The notes: generated by a model not told the origin, from the sequence alone. A stretch of 12,344 nucleotides of DNA from JASFJH01 sp050117725 (GCA_050117725.1 JASFME010000044.1:1-12344), one strand, 5' to 3'; counted from the stretch's first letter, positions 1 to 7,213 are shown. Program-made: numbers and translations.

Positions 1-456
1 CGGCTGCAGGAAGTCCTCGGCGGTCGGATTTTCCACACCTTCCGGGCAACGCAGGATAGAGAAGATCGTGCCAACCGAAACGTTCACATCAATGTTGGAC
101 GAACCATCGAGTGGATCGAACACAAGCAGGTACTTGCCCTTCGGGTACTGCGCCGGGATCGGGTAGACCTCTTCCATTTCTTCCGAGGCCATCGCGGCAA
201 GGTGGCCGGCCCATTCATTCGACTGCAGGAAGACATCGTTACTGATGATGTCGAGTTTCTTCTGCGTCTCGCCCTGCACGTTTTCGCTCTCGGCACTGCC
301 CAGCACACCGACCAGTGCGCCGTGGTTGACTGCGTTGGAGATGACCTTGCAGGCCGTGACCACATCGTTGAGCAGCGACGTAAAATCACCGGTCGCGCCC
401 TGGATGTGGCGTTGCTCTTCAATAATGAATTGCGTCAGCGTAGTGCCTTTATGCAT
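1..456 (-). CDS. fbp: Fructose-1,6-bisphosphatase class I, N-terminal part (cut by window edge)
   Basis: Hydrolyses fructose 1,6-bisphosphate to fructose 6-phosphate in the cytoplasm, for gluconeogenesis or, in autotrophs, the Calvin cycle. The 152 visible residues match the N-terminal half of class I FBPases (usually about 330 aa). The metal- and substrate-binding block VFDPLDGSSNID lies at residues 112-123, with D114 and D117 as expected metal ligands, and an acidic SEEMEE stretch at 91-96 matches the other metal-binding segment. The ATG at 456 is preceded by AGAGGA at good spacing, and the protein begins MHKGTTLTQFIIEEQ, typical of the family. The C-terminal half lies before base 1. The gene is divergent from the LbtU-like porin. 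The identity is secure; whether it serves gluconeogenesis or carbon fixation cannot be told here. Confidence 0.95.
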   Translation of the reverse strand, partial: MHKGTTLTQFIIEEQRHIQGATGDFTSLLNDVVTACKVISNAVNHGALVGVLGSAESENVQGETQKKLDIISNDVFLQSNEWAGHLAAMASEEMEEVYPIPAQYPKGKYLLVFDPLDGSSNIDVNVSVGTIFSILRCPEGVENPTAEDFLQP

Positions 457-539
457 GAATACATCCTCTTGAGTTTTGAAAAACTGGAAATGTGTGGCCC
501 GCACTTCCCTGCAGGGCACAGCAGAAAATCTGTTATGCA

Positions 540-569
540 AGTATATCAGCATTAGCTAATGTAGATTAA
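540..569 (-). promoter_or_regulatory. Candidate fbp promoter (extended -10)
   Basis: Reading the minus strand, TGATATACT at about 548-540 fits an extended -10 element (TGnTATAAT with one mismatch). The -35 region (TTAATC at 569-564) is poor. It lies about 85 bases upstream of the FBPase start codon. A 10-base palindrome ATTAGCTAAT (551-560) sits between the two elements and could be an operator or chance. This is a motif match only. Confidence 0.3.
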
Positions 570-618
570 CCCGCTAATTGCAATATGGTTCTCGTGGCTA
601 TTGAGGTTAGATTTGTTC

Positions 619-648
619 TTGATAATGGTAATCATTCTCGTTTAGAAT
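619..648 (+). promoter_or_regulatory. Sigma70-type promoter overlapped by a Fur box
   Basis: A -35 hexamer TTGATA (619-624, 5 of 6) and a -10 hexamer TAGAAT (643-648, 5 of 6) are separated by 18 bases. The 19-base segment GATAATGGTAATCATTCTC at 621-639 matches the classical Fur box GATAATGATAATCATTATC at 17 of 19 positions and covers most of the -35 and the spacer, the usual arrangement for iron-dependent repression. The downstream gene encodes a siderophore-porin homologue, so function and regulation agree. The start codon follows about 45 bases after the -10. Confidence 0.85.
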
Positions 649-691
649 GCCGCGCAACCTGATTCAGTAACCTGTGGGAGCGAAGTCCACG

Positions 692-1654
692 ATGATGAAA
701 CAATTCCTGCTCGCCGGCTGGTGCCTGGCAGCTACTGCCCCGCTCAGTGCCGCCGAATTCGAATTCGGCGGTGCGCTCGAATTTGAATACGCCGACACGC
801 GCACCGAGGTTGGCGGCGTCACAGAACACCAGGATGCCGCCTATGTCGCGACAGTCGAGCTGGCTACCGGCATCCGGTTCAACGACAACTGGCGCACCGA
901 TCTCGTACTGCTCGCCGAGGATATCGAAAACACCGACCCGGCCGAGTTTCGCCCCGAGCTGCATGCAACAGACGACCTGCCGGACAAGCTGCACGTCGAG
1001 GAGTTAGTGCTTACTTACGCGCAAGGCAATACAGAAGCGAGTGTTGGCCGTTATACCCTGCCATTCGGGGATTTCGAGACGGCCGTAATCACCGATCCGC
1101 AAACCCTGGAAATCGGCGAGACCAAGACCAGTCTCGGCGCGACTGTCATTCATAGCTGGGGGCCGTTGAGCGGCCAGATCAGCTGGTTCAACGGCAATCT
1201 GCGCAGTACCGCACCGGATGAAAGCGGCTATACCGCCGGCCTCGAGTATGCCGTCAGTGATGCCCTGCGCCTGGGTGGTGGTTACCTGAGCAGCCAGGGG
1301 GCCGGTGAGGATGCGCCGTCATTATGGAATGTATATGCCGCGGGCGAACAGGGTGCCTGGCACTGGCACGCCGAATATGTGGCTGCGACCGACGAGGAAA
1401 ACGGTGAAAAGCCGAAGGCCTGGAGCCTTGATGGGGGATATGCCTTCAACGAGCAGTGGGCCGCCGGTGCACGTTACCAGCAAACCGAACAGGCCGGCGT
1501 GCTCGACGCGGGCAACGGGAATTACGAGGAATGGGCCGTGGCCGGTTTCTACTCGCCGTGGCGGCACGTCACGCTCGGCGTGGAATATGCCAACAGCGAG
1601 GAAGGCCGTTCCGAAGCCGAGCAGTGGCTTATGCAGGTCGCCATCGACTTCTGA
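692..1654 (+). CDS. LbtU-family outer-membrane siderophore porin
   Basis: Predicted 320-aa outer-membrane beta-barrel. Legionella LbtU is a TonB-independent receptor for legiobactin; this family is built from alternating strands and lacks a TonB plug. A signal peptide covers about residues 1-20 (hydrophobic FLLAGWCLAATAPLSA, cleavage near SA/AEF). The mature protein is rich in aromatic amphipathic strands and ends in Phe, the usual outer-membrane assembly signal. The segment RYTLPFGDFETAVITDPQTL followed by EIGETKTSLGA is the family-like block by which I recognise it. The reading frame opens with a GTG at 674, but the ATG at 692 places the signal peptide correctly, with GGGAG about 11 bases upstream; ATG 695 is also possible. 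A strong Fur box precedes the gene and a hairpin terminator follows, so it is probably monocistronic. The substrate is inferred; a generic porin is the alternative. Confidence 0.8.
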   Translation: MMKQFLLAGWCLAATAPLSAAEFEFGGALEFEYADTRTEVGGVTEHQDAAYVATVELATGIRFNDNWRTDLVLLAEDIENTDPAEFRPELHATDDLPDKLHVEELVLTYAQGNTEASVGRYTLPFGDFETAVITDPQTLEIGETKTSLGATVIHSWGPLSGQISWFNGNLRSTAPDESGYTAGLEYAVSDALRLGGGYLSSQGAGEDAPSLWNVYAAGEQGAWHWHAEYVAATDEENGEKPKAWSLDGGYAFNEQWAAGARYQQTEQAGVLDAGNGNYEEWAVAGFYSPWRHVTLGVEYANSEEGRSEAEQWLMQVAIDF

Positions 1655-1702
1655 ACCATACCTATCATGCCGGATATCTTTCTCCTCCTCCGGCAACTGT
1701 GC

Positions 1703-1730
1703 AAACGGGGCCAATCGGCCCCGTTTTTGT
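1703..1730 (+). terminator. Rho-independent terminator after the LbtU-like gene
   Basis: A ten-base stem AAACGGGGCC (1703-1712) pairs with GGCCCCGTTT (1717-1726) around an AATC loop and continues into a T-rich run (TTTTTGTT). It lies about 50 bases past the LbtU-like stop codon and between convergent genes, so it may also limit leftward transcription of the lipoprotein gene, though the T-tract on that side is weak. Confidence 0.9.
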
Positions 1731-1748
1731 TACCGTGACGGTTGACCG

Positions 1749-2270
1749 TCAGTTGATGCGGCGAATCGTCACCTGCACCGTGCCGTGATTGTTCGCGTAG
1801 CGCGACGCCCAGGGCGCATCATTCGCGAACAGGTATAACCGGCCGTCGCGCGTTACCTGATAGGACCTGCCCCCGCGACCAATCAGAAAATACTCGAGAT
1901 CATCCGGTGGCTCGCCGACTGCCCCGAGCAGTGCGTACCATGGATGGGCCGGAGAACGCCGCAGGCAACTCAACGGCTGCAGGATCGCCGGCAGGAACCC
2001 CTGGCCGGGCAGCCAGCCCGTCTCGGGATCCGCGGCGAGATTCGCATCCCGCCAGTCATCCGGCTGCGCAACTGTAAAATCATAGGTTTGACCGGCCCGC
2101 ACCTGCAGGCCGTTGCTGTTCCACGGGCGGCTGGCGATCACGGTCAACGGCGTTGCCGCTTCCCCCGCTACCAGCGCGAGGCGTGCCTGCGCCGGCGGCG
2201 CGGGTAAACCGCTGCAGGCGGCCAAACTTGCCAGTGCCACTGCACAGGCCAATCCTTTCCAGATAGCCAC
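1749..2270 (-). CDS. Predicted lipoprotein with PA-IL/LecA-like beta-sandwich domain
   Basis: A 173-aa protein with a lipoprotein signal: positive N-terminus, hydrophobic stretch and lipobox L16-A-A-C19. The mature part resembles the galactose-binding-like beta sandwich of the PA-IL (LecA) family: an early NGLQVRAGQTYDFTV strand pair, a W(R)DA segment near residue 73, an IGRGG segment, and the C-terminal block RLYLFANDAPWASRYANNHG followed by VQVTI, which parallels LecA [21 protein letters not shown]. It starts at GTG 2270 with a strong GGAGG seven bases upstream; the upstream gene's TAG overlaps this start by one base (TAGTG), so translation is coupled. I infer an envelope-anchored protein that may bind a sugar or another ligand; lectin activity is not demonstrated by the sequence, and the Ca and sugar ligands of LecA are not clearly conserved. 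Confidence 0.7.
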   Translation of the reverse strand: MAIWKGLACAVALASLAACSGLPAPPAQARLALVAGEAATPLTVIASRPWNSNGLQVRAGQTYDFTVAQPDDWRDANLAADPETGWLPGQGFLPAILQPLSCLRRSPAHPWYALLGAVGEPPDDLEYFLIGRGGRSYQVTRDGRLYLFANDAPWASRYANNHGTVQVTIRRIN

Positions 2271-3385
2271 TAGGGTTCCTCCGTATCATCGGGCGGGCCA
2301 CTGATGAACTCGACCCGTTCTCTGAGTATGTAGGTATTGGCCTCGGGCAGGTATTTGAAACCGGTCGCAGCAGCCGGCGAACGGTTCGGAAAAACATCTT
2401 CACCGTTGAACACATGCTGGAAAAATTTCTGCACATGCGCATTTTTCCTGATAGAGAACAGGGCATGCGTCCAGCCAACATGTTCGCCCTCGGTGAAATC
2501 GACGTAGCGTACCGGCATATCCATGATCAGGTTCAGTGGCGTATTCCCCAGGCGGTTCTTGTTATAGATATCAGAAGACGCCAGTACGATGTCATATTCA
2601 TTATGCGTGATGTAGATACGCTCGCCGTAATCATAGTCGGCCACCCATAACTCGTGGTTGTCGCGATCGACATCAGCCTCACACATGATGCAGTTACCGA
2701 ACAGGCCACTGCCGTCCTCGAGCTGCAGGCGTTGCTCCTGCACCGTAGTCTGCAACACATAGTTACCCAGGCTGTACGACATGAAGTTCAGCTCGGGCTT
2801 GTGGCTGGCGGGCAGTGCATCGCGCAATTCATGACGAATCAGTCGCAGGCAACGATTAAAGGCGATACGCGACTTGTAGGCATTGGCCCGTGCCTGGATA
2901 TACGCCGCGTACTTGCGGTATAACACACCGCCGAGCACGAGGCTCATGTTGGCGGCCAGCAGGGCGACAAACGCGGCGTCAAAGTTCAGTTCGCGCGCGG
3001 CGCGCAGCAGTTCGTCACTACCGACCGGCGGGTGGGACGGCCAGGAAAAGGCGATGACGTTCACGCCATACTGCGCATGCAGTGTCTGGCATTTTTTCAC
3101 ATTGTCTTCGAATTCCTGGTTATTGCCGTGCAGAAACACAAGCCACTTGCGTGACAGGTCGCCGGACCGGATGCGGCCACGTATCGCCGCCAGTTCTGCT
3201 GCCTCACCACCGGCATCGATCAGGCGGTATGGCCAGTCACCGGCCGGATCAGGCTGCGGCTCGGAGATACACATACGCAACTGTTCCGCATTGCCGGCGT
3301 TGAACCTGTCGCCAAACACCTTGTTGACCTGTTGGCCCTGTGCATTACGGACCCGGACATGGCGGTTGGAAAAATAAATAATCAT
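2270..3385 (-). CDS. Alpha/beta hydrolase, DUF900-like
   Basis: A 371-aa predicted serine hydrolase without a signal peptide. The core shows the expected order of motifs: oxyanion-side HG in VFLHGNNQEF (residues 83-92), the strand VNVIAFSWPSHPP (108-120), the nucleophile elbow SYSLGNYV with Ser205 (203-210), an acidic candidate in CEADVDRD (Asp238 or Asp240), and a candidate catalytic His at 307 in the segment EGEHVGWTHALF. The FSWPS motif and S-x-S-x-G elbow followed by N are typical of DUF900-type esterase/lipase-superfamily proteins. Residues 138-153 are hydrophobic and could touch the membrane. The ATG at 3385 has GGGAGGG close upstream. It is the first gene of a two-gene unit with the lipoprotein. 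The substrate is unknown. Confidence 0.8.
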   Translation of the reverse strand: MIIYFSNRHVRVRNAQGQQVNKVFGDRFNAGNAEQLRMCISEPQPDPAGDWPYRLIDAGGEAAELAAIRGRIRSGDLSRKWLVFLHGNNQEFEDNVKKCQTLHAQYGVNVIAFSWPSHPPVGSDELLRAARELNFDAAFVALLAANMSLVLGGVLYRKYAAYIQARANAYKSRIAFNRCLRLIRHELRDALPASHKPELNFMSYSLGNYVLQTTVQEQRLQLEDGSGLFGNCIMCEADVDRDNHELWVADYDYGERIYITHNEYDIVLASSDIYNKNRLGNTPLNLIMDMPVRYVDFTEGEHVGWTHALFSIRKNAHVQKFFQHVFNGEDVFPNRSPAAATGFKYLPEANTYILRERVEFISGPPDDTEEP

Positions 3386-3563
3386 GGGTTCCCTCCCCGG
3401 TTTTACTATCTACGCCGTCTGACAGGCGCTATATATCAGCACCTAGAATCATACCTTATTACGAATATTACTAATGCCTGGACAACAAGGCCGACATGCG
3501 AGACCGGCATTACCGCCGGACAGATATCCGGCCGTGCCCGGGCGCAGGCGTACAGTTCCGCGG
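3386..3563. other. Intergenic region between the DksA-like and hydrolase genes
   Basis: No convincing gene. On the minus strand, TATGAT (3453-3448) could be a -10 element for the hydrolase gene about 60 bases upstream of its start, but no good -35 accompanies it. A six-base-stem hairpin (GCCGGA-cagata-TCCGGC, 3515-3532) lies just after the DksA-like stop codon and lacks a T-run, so it is at best a weak terminator. Confidence 0.35.
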
Positions 3564-3914
3564 TTATTGACTGTGCCGCTCCGCACAGCGGATACAATAC
3601 GGCGTGGCCGGATCGACCTCAAGGCGTGCCGCCGCGATCGGCTCGCCACATACCAGGCACTCGCCATACTCATGCTTGTCGATACGTAACAGGGCAGCGG
3701 CAATCGCTTTTATTTCCTGCTCGCGGCGTTGCCGGGCCGCGACTGACATGGCCTGTCCCTGCAAGGCATCCATGCGTGACAGACGTCCGACCCGTGTCTG
3801 ATCGAGTTCTACGGTAGCGGCCGCTGCGTCACCCGTATCGGCAACATTCAATAACGCCTGCCGTCGCTTTTCCAGCAGGGCACGATAGTGCCCGAGATCA
3901 AACAAGTCACTCAT
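3564..3914 (-). CDS. TraR/DksA family zinc-finger protein
   Basis: A 116-aa cytoplasmic protein. The C-terminal four-cysteine zinc finger is intact: C86-x2-C89 and C107-x2-C110, spaced as in DksA/TraR proteins. The N-terminal 80 residues are helical and charged, with a likely coiled-coil hairpin whose turn lies around LDQTRVGRLSRMDALQ (37-52). Family members bind RNA polymerase in the secondary channel and modulate promoters, often with ppGpp. It is shorter than canonical DksA (about 150 aa), so it belongs to the short DksA-like group, and RNAP modulation is likely but unproven. The gene is divergent from the MgtC/DUF4010 gene across 47 bases, where a shared control region must lie. The ATG at 3914 has only a weak AGG ribosome-binding site. 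Confidence 0.85.
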   Translation of the reverse strand: MSDLFDLGHYRALLEKRRQALLNVADTGDAAAATVELDQTRVGRLSRMDALQGQAMSVAARQRREQEIKAIAAALLRIDKHEYGECLVCGEPIAAARLEVDPATPYCIRCAERHSQ

Positions 3915-3961
3915 AAGTAAGCCTGTATGCGAGACAATTCAGATCATGATACGTTTATCAA

Positions 3962-5215
3962 ATGGATATCGCTATCAAACTTGTCATTGCACTGGGGATC
4001 GGTCTGCTGGTCGGTACCGAACGCGGCTGGCAAGCACGCGATGCAGCCGAAGGCAGCCGAATTGCCGGAATTCGCACCTTTGGCCTGATCGGACTGCTGG
4101 GGGGGCTATGGGCCCTGCTCGCTGAGCAACTCGGGGATATCCTGCTGGGTATCGCCTTTGCCACGCTGGCAGCAATTATGCTGATCGCCTATCTGCGCGA
4201 CACAACACAAAAACAGAATGTCGGTATCACCTCGGTTGTTGCGGCGCTTACCACGTTTGTGCTTGGCGCCCTTTGTATACGTAACTACGAAATGGTCGCA
4301 GCTGCCACTGCTGTCGTTGTTACTCTGCTACTTGGACTGAAGCCCGTTCTACATGGCTGGTTACAGCGTATCAAGCCCGAGGAACTGTTCGCTGGCCTGA
4401 AGTTGTTATTAATCTCTGTCGTCTTGTTGCCCGTGTTACCTGACAGGACGTATGACCCATGGCAGGCATTAAATCCCTATGAGATCTGGTGGCTCGTCGT
4501 GCTGATTGCCGGCCTGTCATTCAGCGGATATATCGCCATGAAGATTGCCGGCATCCAGCGTGGCATCCTGTATACCGGCCTGTTCGGTGGCCTGGTGTCC
4601 TCGACCGCGGTGACTCTGAACCTGTCGCGGCTGGCGAAAACACTGCACAATGAACATGTACTGGCTGCGGGCATCCTGGTGGCATGTGCAACCATGTATC
4701 CCCGCATCCTGATCGAGGTTGGTGTGGTAAACCGTGCCATGTTGCCGGAATTGTTGCTGCCTATGGTAGTCATGACAATCGTCACCTACGCCGGGGCGGC
4801 ATGGGCCTGGCATCACCGACACAGTTCAACACGGGTCAATGAAATACCGCTACGCAACCCGATGGAGCTTGGCATGGCCATCCGCTTTGGACTGTTACTC
4901 GTTGCCGTGATCCTGCTCGTGCACTTCTTGCATGCCCGTTATGGTCAAAGTGGCGTATACGTGCTGGCCATCATATCCGGACTGTTCGATGTCGATGCCA
5001 TTACCCTGTCGCTGGCGCGACTGGCGAAAACCGAACTCGCGTCGGCACATGCCTCCTTGGCCATTATCATGGCCGCGATTTCCAATAGCGTCGTAAAGGC
5101 CCTGTTTGTCATCAGTATCGCCGGCAGACGACTTGGACTCATGGTTGCGCTGATTACGGCTATAGCCATCATCGCGGTCCTGCTTACAACTTATACCGCA
5201 TTGACATTGTCCTGA
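3962..5215 (+). CDS. MgtC/SapB-type N-terminal domain plus DUF4010 membrane protein
   Basis: A 417-aa polytopic inner-membrane protein. The N-terminal part (about 1-140) carries the MgtC-family signature ALGIGLLVGTERGW (residues 10-23) and several hydrophobic helices; the C-terminal part (about 180-410) is a DUF4010 domain with further membrane segments, including SFSGYIAMKIAG and GLFGGLVSSTAVTLNLSR and, later, GLFDVDAITLSLARLA. The two halves give roughly 10-12 transmembrane helices. Members are uncharacterised; proposed roles in ion or solute transport are not proven. The ATG at 3962 is the only possible start because an in-frame TGA lies at 3947-3949. No Shine-Dalgarno sequence is visible upstream, so translation may be leaderless or weak. 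A divergent DksA-like gene lies 47 bases away. Confidence 0.85.
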   Translation: MDIAIKLVIALGIGLLVGTERGWQARDAAEGSRIAGIRTFGLIGLLGGLWALLAEQLGDILLGIAFATLAAIMLIAYLRDTTQKQNVGITSVVAALTTFVLGALCIRNYEMVAAATAVVVTLLLGLKPVLHGWLQRIKPEELFAGLKLLLISVVLLPVLPDRTYDPWQALNPYEIWWLVVLIAGLSFSGYIAMKIAGIQRGILYTGLFGGLVSSTAVTLNLSRLAKTLHNEHVLAAGILVACATMYPRILIEVGVVNRAMLPELLLPMVVMTIVTYAGAAWAWHHRHSSTRVNEIPLRNPMELGMAIRFGLLLVAVILLVHFLHARYGQSGVYVLAIISGLFDVDAITLSLARLAKTELASAHASLAIIMAAISNSVVKALFVISIAGRRLGLMVALITAIAIIAVLLTTYTALTLS

Positions 5216-5230
5216 ACGACCAACTTTACT

Positions 5231-5259
5231 CTGCCAGGCTAACTGTTTAATGTTATGAT
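5231..5259 (+). promoter_or_regulatory. Candidate promoter for the SYLF gene
   Basis: CTGCCA (5231-5236, 4 of 6 to -35) and TATGAT (5254-5259, 5 of 6 to -10) are 17 bases apart, and the -10 is preceded by TGT, making an extended -10 element. Transcription would begin about 25 bases before the start codon. Motif match only. Confidence 0.5.
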
Positions 5260-5289
5260 GGTTTAGTTACTTTCGGCAGGGAGAATACC

Positions 5290-5838
5290 ATGCTCCGTTT
5301 TCAGCGTAGTTTAGTAATACTGTTCATGCTGTCCGGTTTGGCCATGTTCAATATGGCTCATGCTGCTTCGGCAAAAATCATAGACGCCAAGGTCGATGAT
5401 GCTCTTGAGCGGTTCAGGGCAGAGGTTGGTGGCGCAGAAAAACTGCTGGGCATTGCCGAAGGCACACTGGTTTTTCCGGATGTCATCAAGGCCGGTTTCG
5501 GGATTGGCGGTGAATACGGCGAGGGGGCGCTGCGCATCGACGGTAAAACCGTCGACTATTACAGCACTGCCGCCGCATCGATTGGTTTGCAGATTGGCGC
5601 CCAGGAAAAAACCGTGATCATTATATTCACGGACCGCCGCGCTCTGCGTAAATTCAGGAACAGCGACGGTTGGGAAGCCGGCGTTGATGGTTCGGTGGCA
5701 CTGATCAAACTTGGCACAGGGGGCTCGATCGATACCACCAACATCAAGGACCCGATAATTGGTTTTGTATTCGGCAACAAGGGCCTGATGTATAACCTGA
5801 CCCTCGAAGGCTCGAAGTTTACCCGCCTGGATAAATAA
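5290..5838 (+). CDS. Secreted SYLF-domain (Ysc84-like) lipid-binding protein
   Basis: A 182-aa protein with a clear signal peptide (residues 1-25, cleavage after MAHA). The mature part is a single SYLF domain: the VDDALERFR helix, the segment LGIAEGTLVFPDVIKAGFGIGG (about 53-74, with the hallmark glycines), the YYSTAAASIGLQIGAQ block (90-105), and the late glycine-rich strands. SYLF domains bind phosphoinositides in eukaryotes; bacterial secreted versions are widespread, and their role is not settled. GGGAGA lies about five bases before the ATG. A candidate extended -10 promoter is upstream and no terminator is clear after it, though the next gene is convergent. The family assignment is secure, the role unknown. 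Confidence 0.9.
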   Translation: MLRFQRSLVILFMLSGLAMFNMAHAASAKIIDAKVDDALERFRAEVGGAEKLLGIAEGTLVFPDVIKAGFGIGGEYGEGALRIDGKTVDYYSTAAASIGLQIGAQEKTVIIIFTDRRALRKFRNSDGWEAGVDGSVALIKLGTGGSIDTTNIKDPIIGFVFGNKGLMYNLTLEGSKFTRLDK

Positions 5839-5885
5839 TACTTCACGTAAACATGGTCCAGGTGGTATGGCTGTGATGCCTGGCG

Positions 5886-6119
5886 CTATTTACGGCAACG
5901 TAACTCCGGCCCCAGAGTAAAGGTGACTTCGCTAAAGCCGTGCGCCTCCAACGCATCGGCTATATCTTCCCAGCTGCAATCAGCAACCGACTCCTGCACC
6001 TCGGCGATAATGCCCGTTGCATAACGATAGGCCTCCTGCTCTTCCATATCGTCAGGCAGACGCAACAAACGGATATAGTCGAACGTCGCCGCGGGCAGTA
6101 TCATTAGGTGATCGGGCAT
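5886..6119 (-). CDS. Small hypothetical protein (77 aa)
   Basis: I do not recognise this protein. It is 77 aa, acidic and cytoplasmic, with no signal or membrane segment. It starts MPDHLMILPAATFDYIRLLR and contains a helical stretch MEEQEAYRYATGIIAEVQES and one Cys near residue 48 plus one close to the C-terminus. AGAGGA lies about six bases upstream of the ATG at 6119, which supports it as a real gene. It is convergent with the SYLF gene and divergent from the PilZ gene. It may be restricted to related species. Confidence 0.6.
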   Translation of the reverse strand: MPDHLMILPAATFDYIRLLRLPDDMEEQEAYRYATGIIAEVQESVADCSWEDIADALEAHGFSEVTFTLGPELRCRK

Positions 6120-6218
6120 GGGCTATCCTCTTTCAGGGGTTTTTCAGACACAAGCGATACTATTCAACAATTTGATGAACCCGGTCAAATCCTGCGCGGC
6201 ACGGGCGATAAAACATCA

Positions 6219-6247
6219 ATGGCAATTACCGTGTTTTGCTCTATTAT
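6219..6247 (+). promoter_or_regulatory. Candidate promoter for the PilZ gene
   Basis: ATGGCA (6219-6224, 4 of 6 to -35) and TATTAT (6242-6247, 5 of 6 to -10) are separated by 17 bases. Transcription would start about 20 bases before the PilZ start codon. The rest of the 6120-6270 divergent region shows nothing else I can name. Confidence 0.45.
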
Positions 6248-6270
6248 TGGCTAAAAAAGATGAGGTAATC

Positions 6271-6591
6271 ATGTTCTCCTTCTTCCGGCGCAAACGCCGA
6301 CAAACGCCGCGCAAGGTGATCCGCGCCAGTGGTAACGTCTTGATTAACGGCCATGAATTCGAATTTTCCACCGAAGACCTGTCCACCGAGGGCGCACAAC
6401 TGCGTGTCATGGGCAAGGTCGAGGCGCCAACCGGCCTGGAAATTGAACTGAGTATTGATGAAATTGATGTCGCCGCACGCGCCAGGGTCTGCTGGGCCCG
6501 CCCGGAAGGCGATGAGCTCACCCAAATTGGTTTGAAATTCAGTGACCTGGAAGGCATTGCCGGGGTCGAGCGCCTGCAGCACGAGGCTTGA
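6271..6591 (+). CDS. PilZ-domain protein (predicted c-di-GMP binding)
   Basis: A 106-aa single-domain cytoplasmic protein. The c-di-GMP-binding signature is present: basic RRKRRQTPRKVIR (6-18, providing the RxxxR motif) and D36-L-S-T-E-G41 (D/NxSxxG). The later strands ARARVCWARPEG and LTQIGLKFSDLEG are typical of PilZ beta barrels. The open frame extends upstream to 6118, but that part overlaps the divergent gene and has no ribosome-binding site; the ATG at 6271 follows GAGGT at good spacing and gives a normal-length protein. It is likely a stand-alone c-di-GMP effector for motility, pili or surface polysaccharide, but no partner is encoded next to it. Confidence 0.85.
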   Translation: MFSFFRRKRRQTPRKVIRASGNVLINGHEFEFSTEDLSTEGAQLRVMGKVEAPTGLEIELSIDEIDVAARARVCWARPEGDELTQIGLKFSDLEGIAGVERLQHEA

Positions 6592-6710
6592 GCAGCAAGC
6601 CGGTCGGCAATGTGTTAACATGTCTTTCCTTATTCGCTCGTGATCACACTTGCTGTGCCACGACGTCCGATTATCCCAACAATTCTGCAACACCTGGCAA
6701 GGAGAACAGC

Positions 6711-7193
6711 ATGCAAATCACAGCGAACAGCGTGGTCACGATGAATTATCGCCTCACCGACGAGGCCGGCACCGTCATTGATGAATCTCAGGACGGCAGC
6801 TTCAACTACCTGCACGGCGCAAGCAACATTATTCCGGGGCTGGAAGCCGAGCTGGAAGGCAAGCAGGCCGGTGACGAGTTGACTGTCACTGTCGAACCCA
6901 AGGATGCCTACGGCGAACGTAACGATGCGATGACCCAGGTTGTGTCTCGCGATATGTTTGATGTCGACACCGATATCCAGCCGGGCATGCAATTTCATGC
7001 CTCGACGCCCGATGGCCAACCGGTCATGGTGACTGTGGCCAAGGTCGAAGGCGACGACATCACCATTGACGGCAACCATCCACTGGCTGGCGTGAAACTG
7101 ACCTTTGCCGTCAATATTGTTGATGTGCGTGACGCCACTGCCGAGGAAATCTCGCATGGTCACGTGCATGCCGACGGTAATGCCGAGCACTGA
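6711..7193 (+). CDS. slyD: FKBP-type peptidyl-prolyl isomerase, SlyD-like
   Basis: A 160-aa cytoplasmic prolyl isomerase and chaperone. The FKBP domain is split as in SlyD: an N-terminal portion (1-70, with YLHGASNIIPGLEAELEGKQ at 33-52 and PKDAYGER at 63-70), an insert-in-flap chaperone domain (about 74-125), and the return strand DGNHPLAGVKLTFAVNIVDV (120-139), which parallels the E. coli SlyD DGNHMLAG block. The tail is short but His-rich (HGHVHADGNAEH, 149-160), a reduced version of the nickel-binding tail in E. coli SlyD (196 aa). AAGGAG lies six bases before the ATG at 6711, which excludes the longer frame opening upstream at 6588. A strong terminator follows. The assignment is firm; nickel delivery is an inference. 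Confidence 0.9.
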   Translation: MQITANSVVTMNYRLTDEAGTVIDESQDGSFNYLHGASNIIPGLEAELEGKQAGDELTVTVEPKDAYGERNDAMTQVVSRDMFDVDTDIQPGMQFHASTPDGQPVMVTVAKVEGDDITIDGNHPLAGVKLTFAVNIVDVRDATAEEISHGHVHADGNAEH

Positions 7194-7213
7194 GTCGCCG
7201 CGGCAAGCGCAAT

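Noticed and set aside
755..766. Adjacent EcoRI sites as a cloning scar
   Set aside because: They fall within a continuous reading frame at the expected mature N-terminus and encode residues fitting a beta strand, so an artefact is not needed.
3332..3817. Plus-strand 161-codon frame across the hydrolase start, the intergenic region and the DksA-like gene
   Set aside because: It overlaps the conserved zinc-finger gene antisense, lacks a ribosome-binding site and has low-complexity shadow composition.
6118..6270. Upstream extension of the PilZ frame by 51 codons
   Set aside because: No ribosome-binding site at 6118, it overlaps the start of the divergent gene, and a good GAGGT site serves the ATG at 6271.
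6588..6710. Upstream extension of the SlyD-like frame from a TTG
   Set aside because: Family proteins begin at MQIT-like sequence, and AAGGAG precedes the ATG at 6711.
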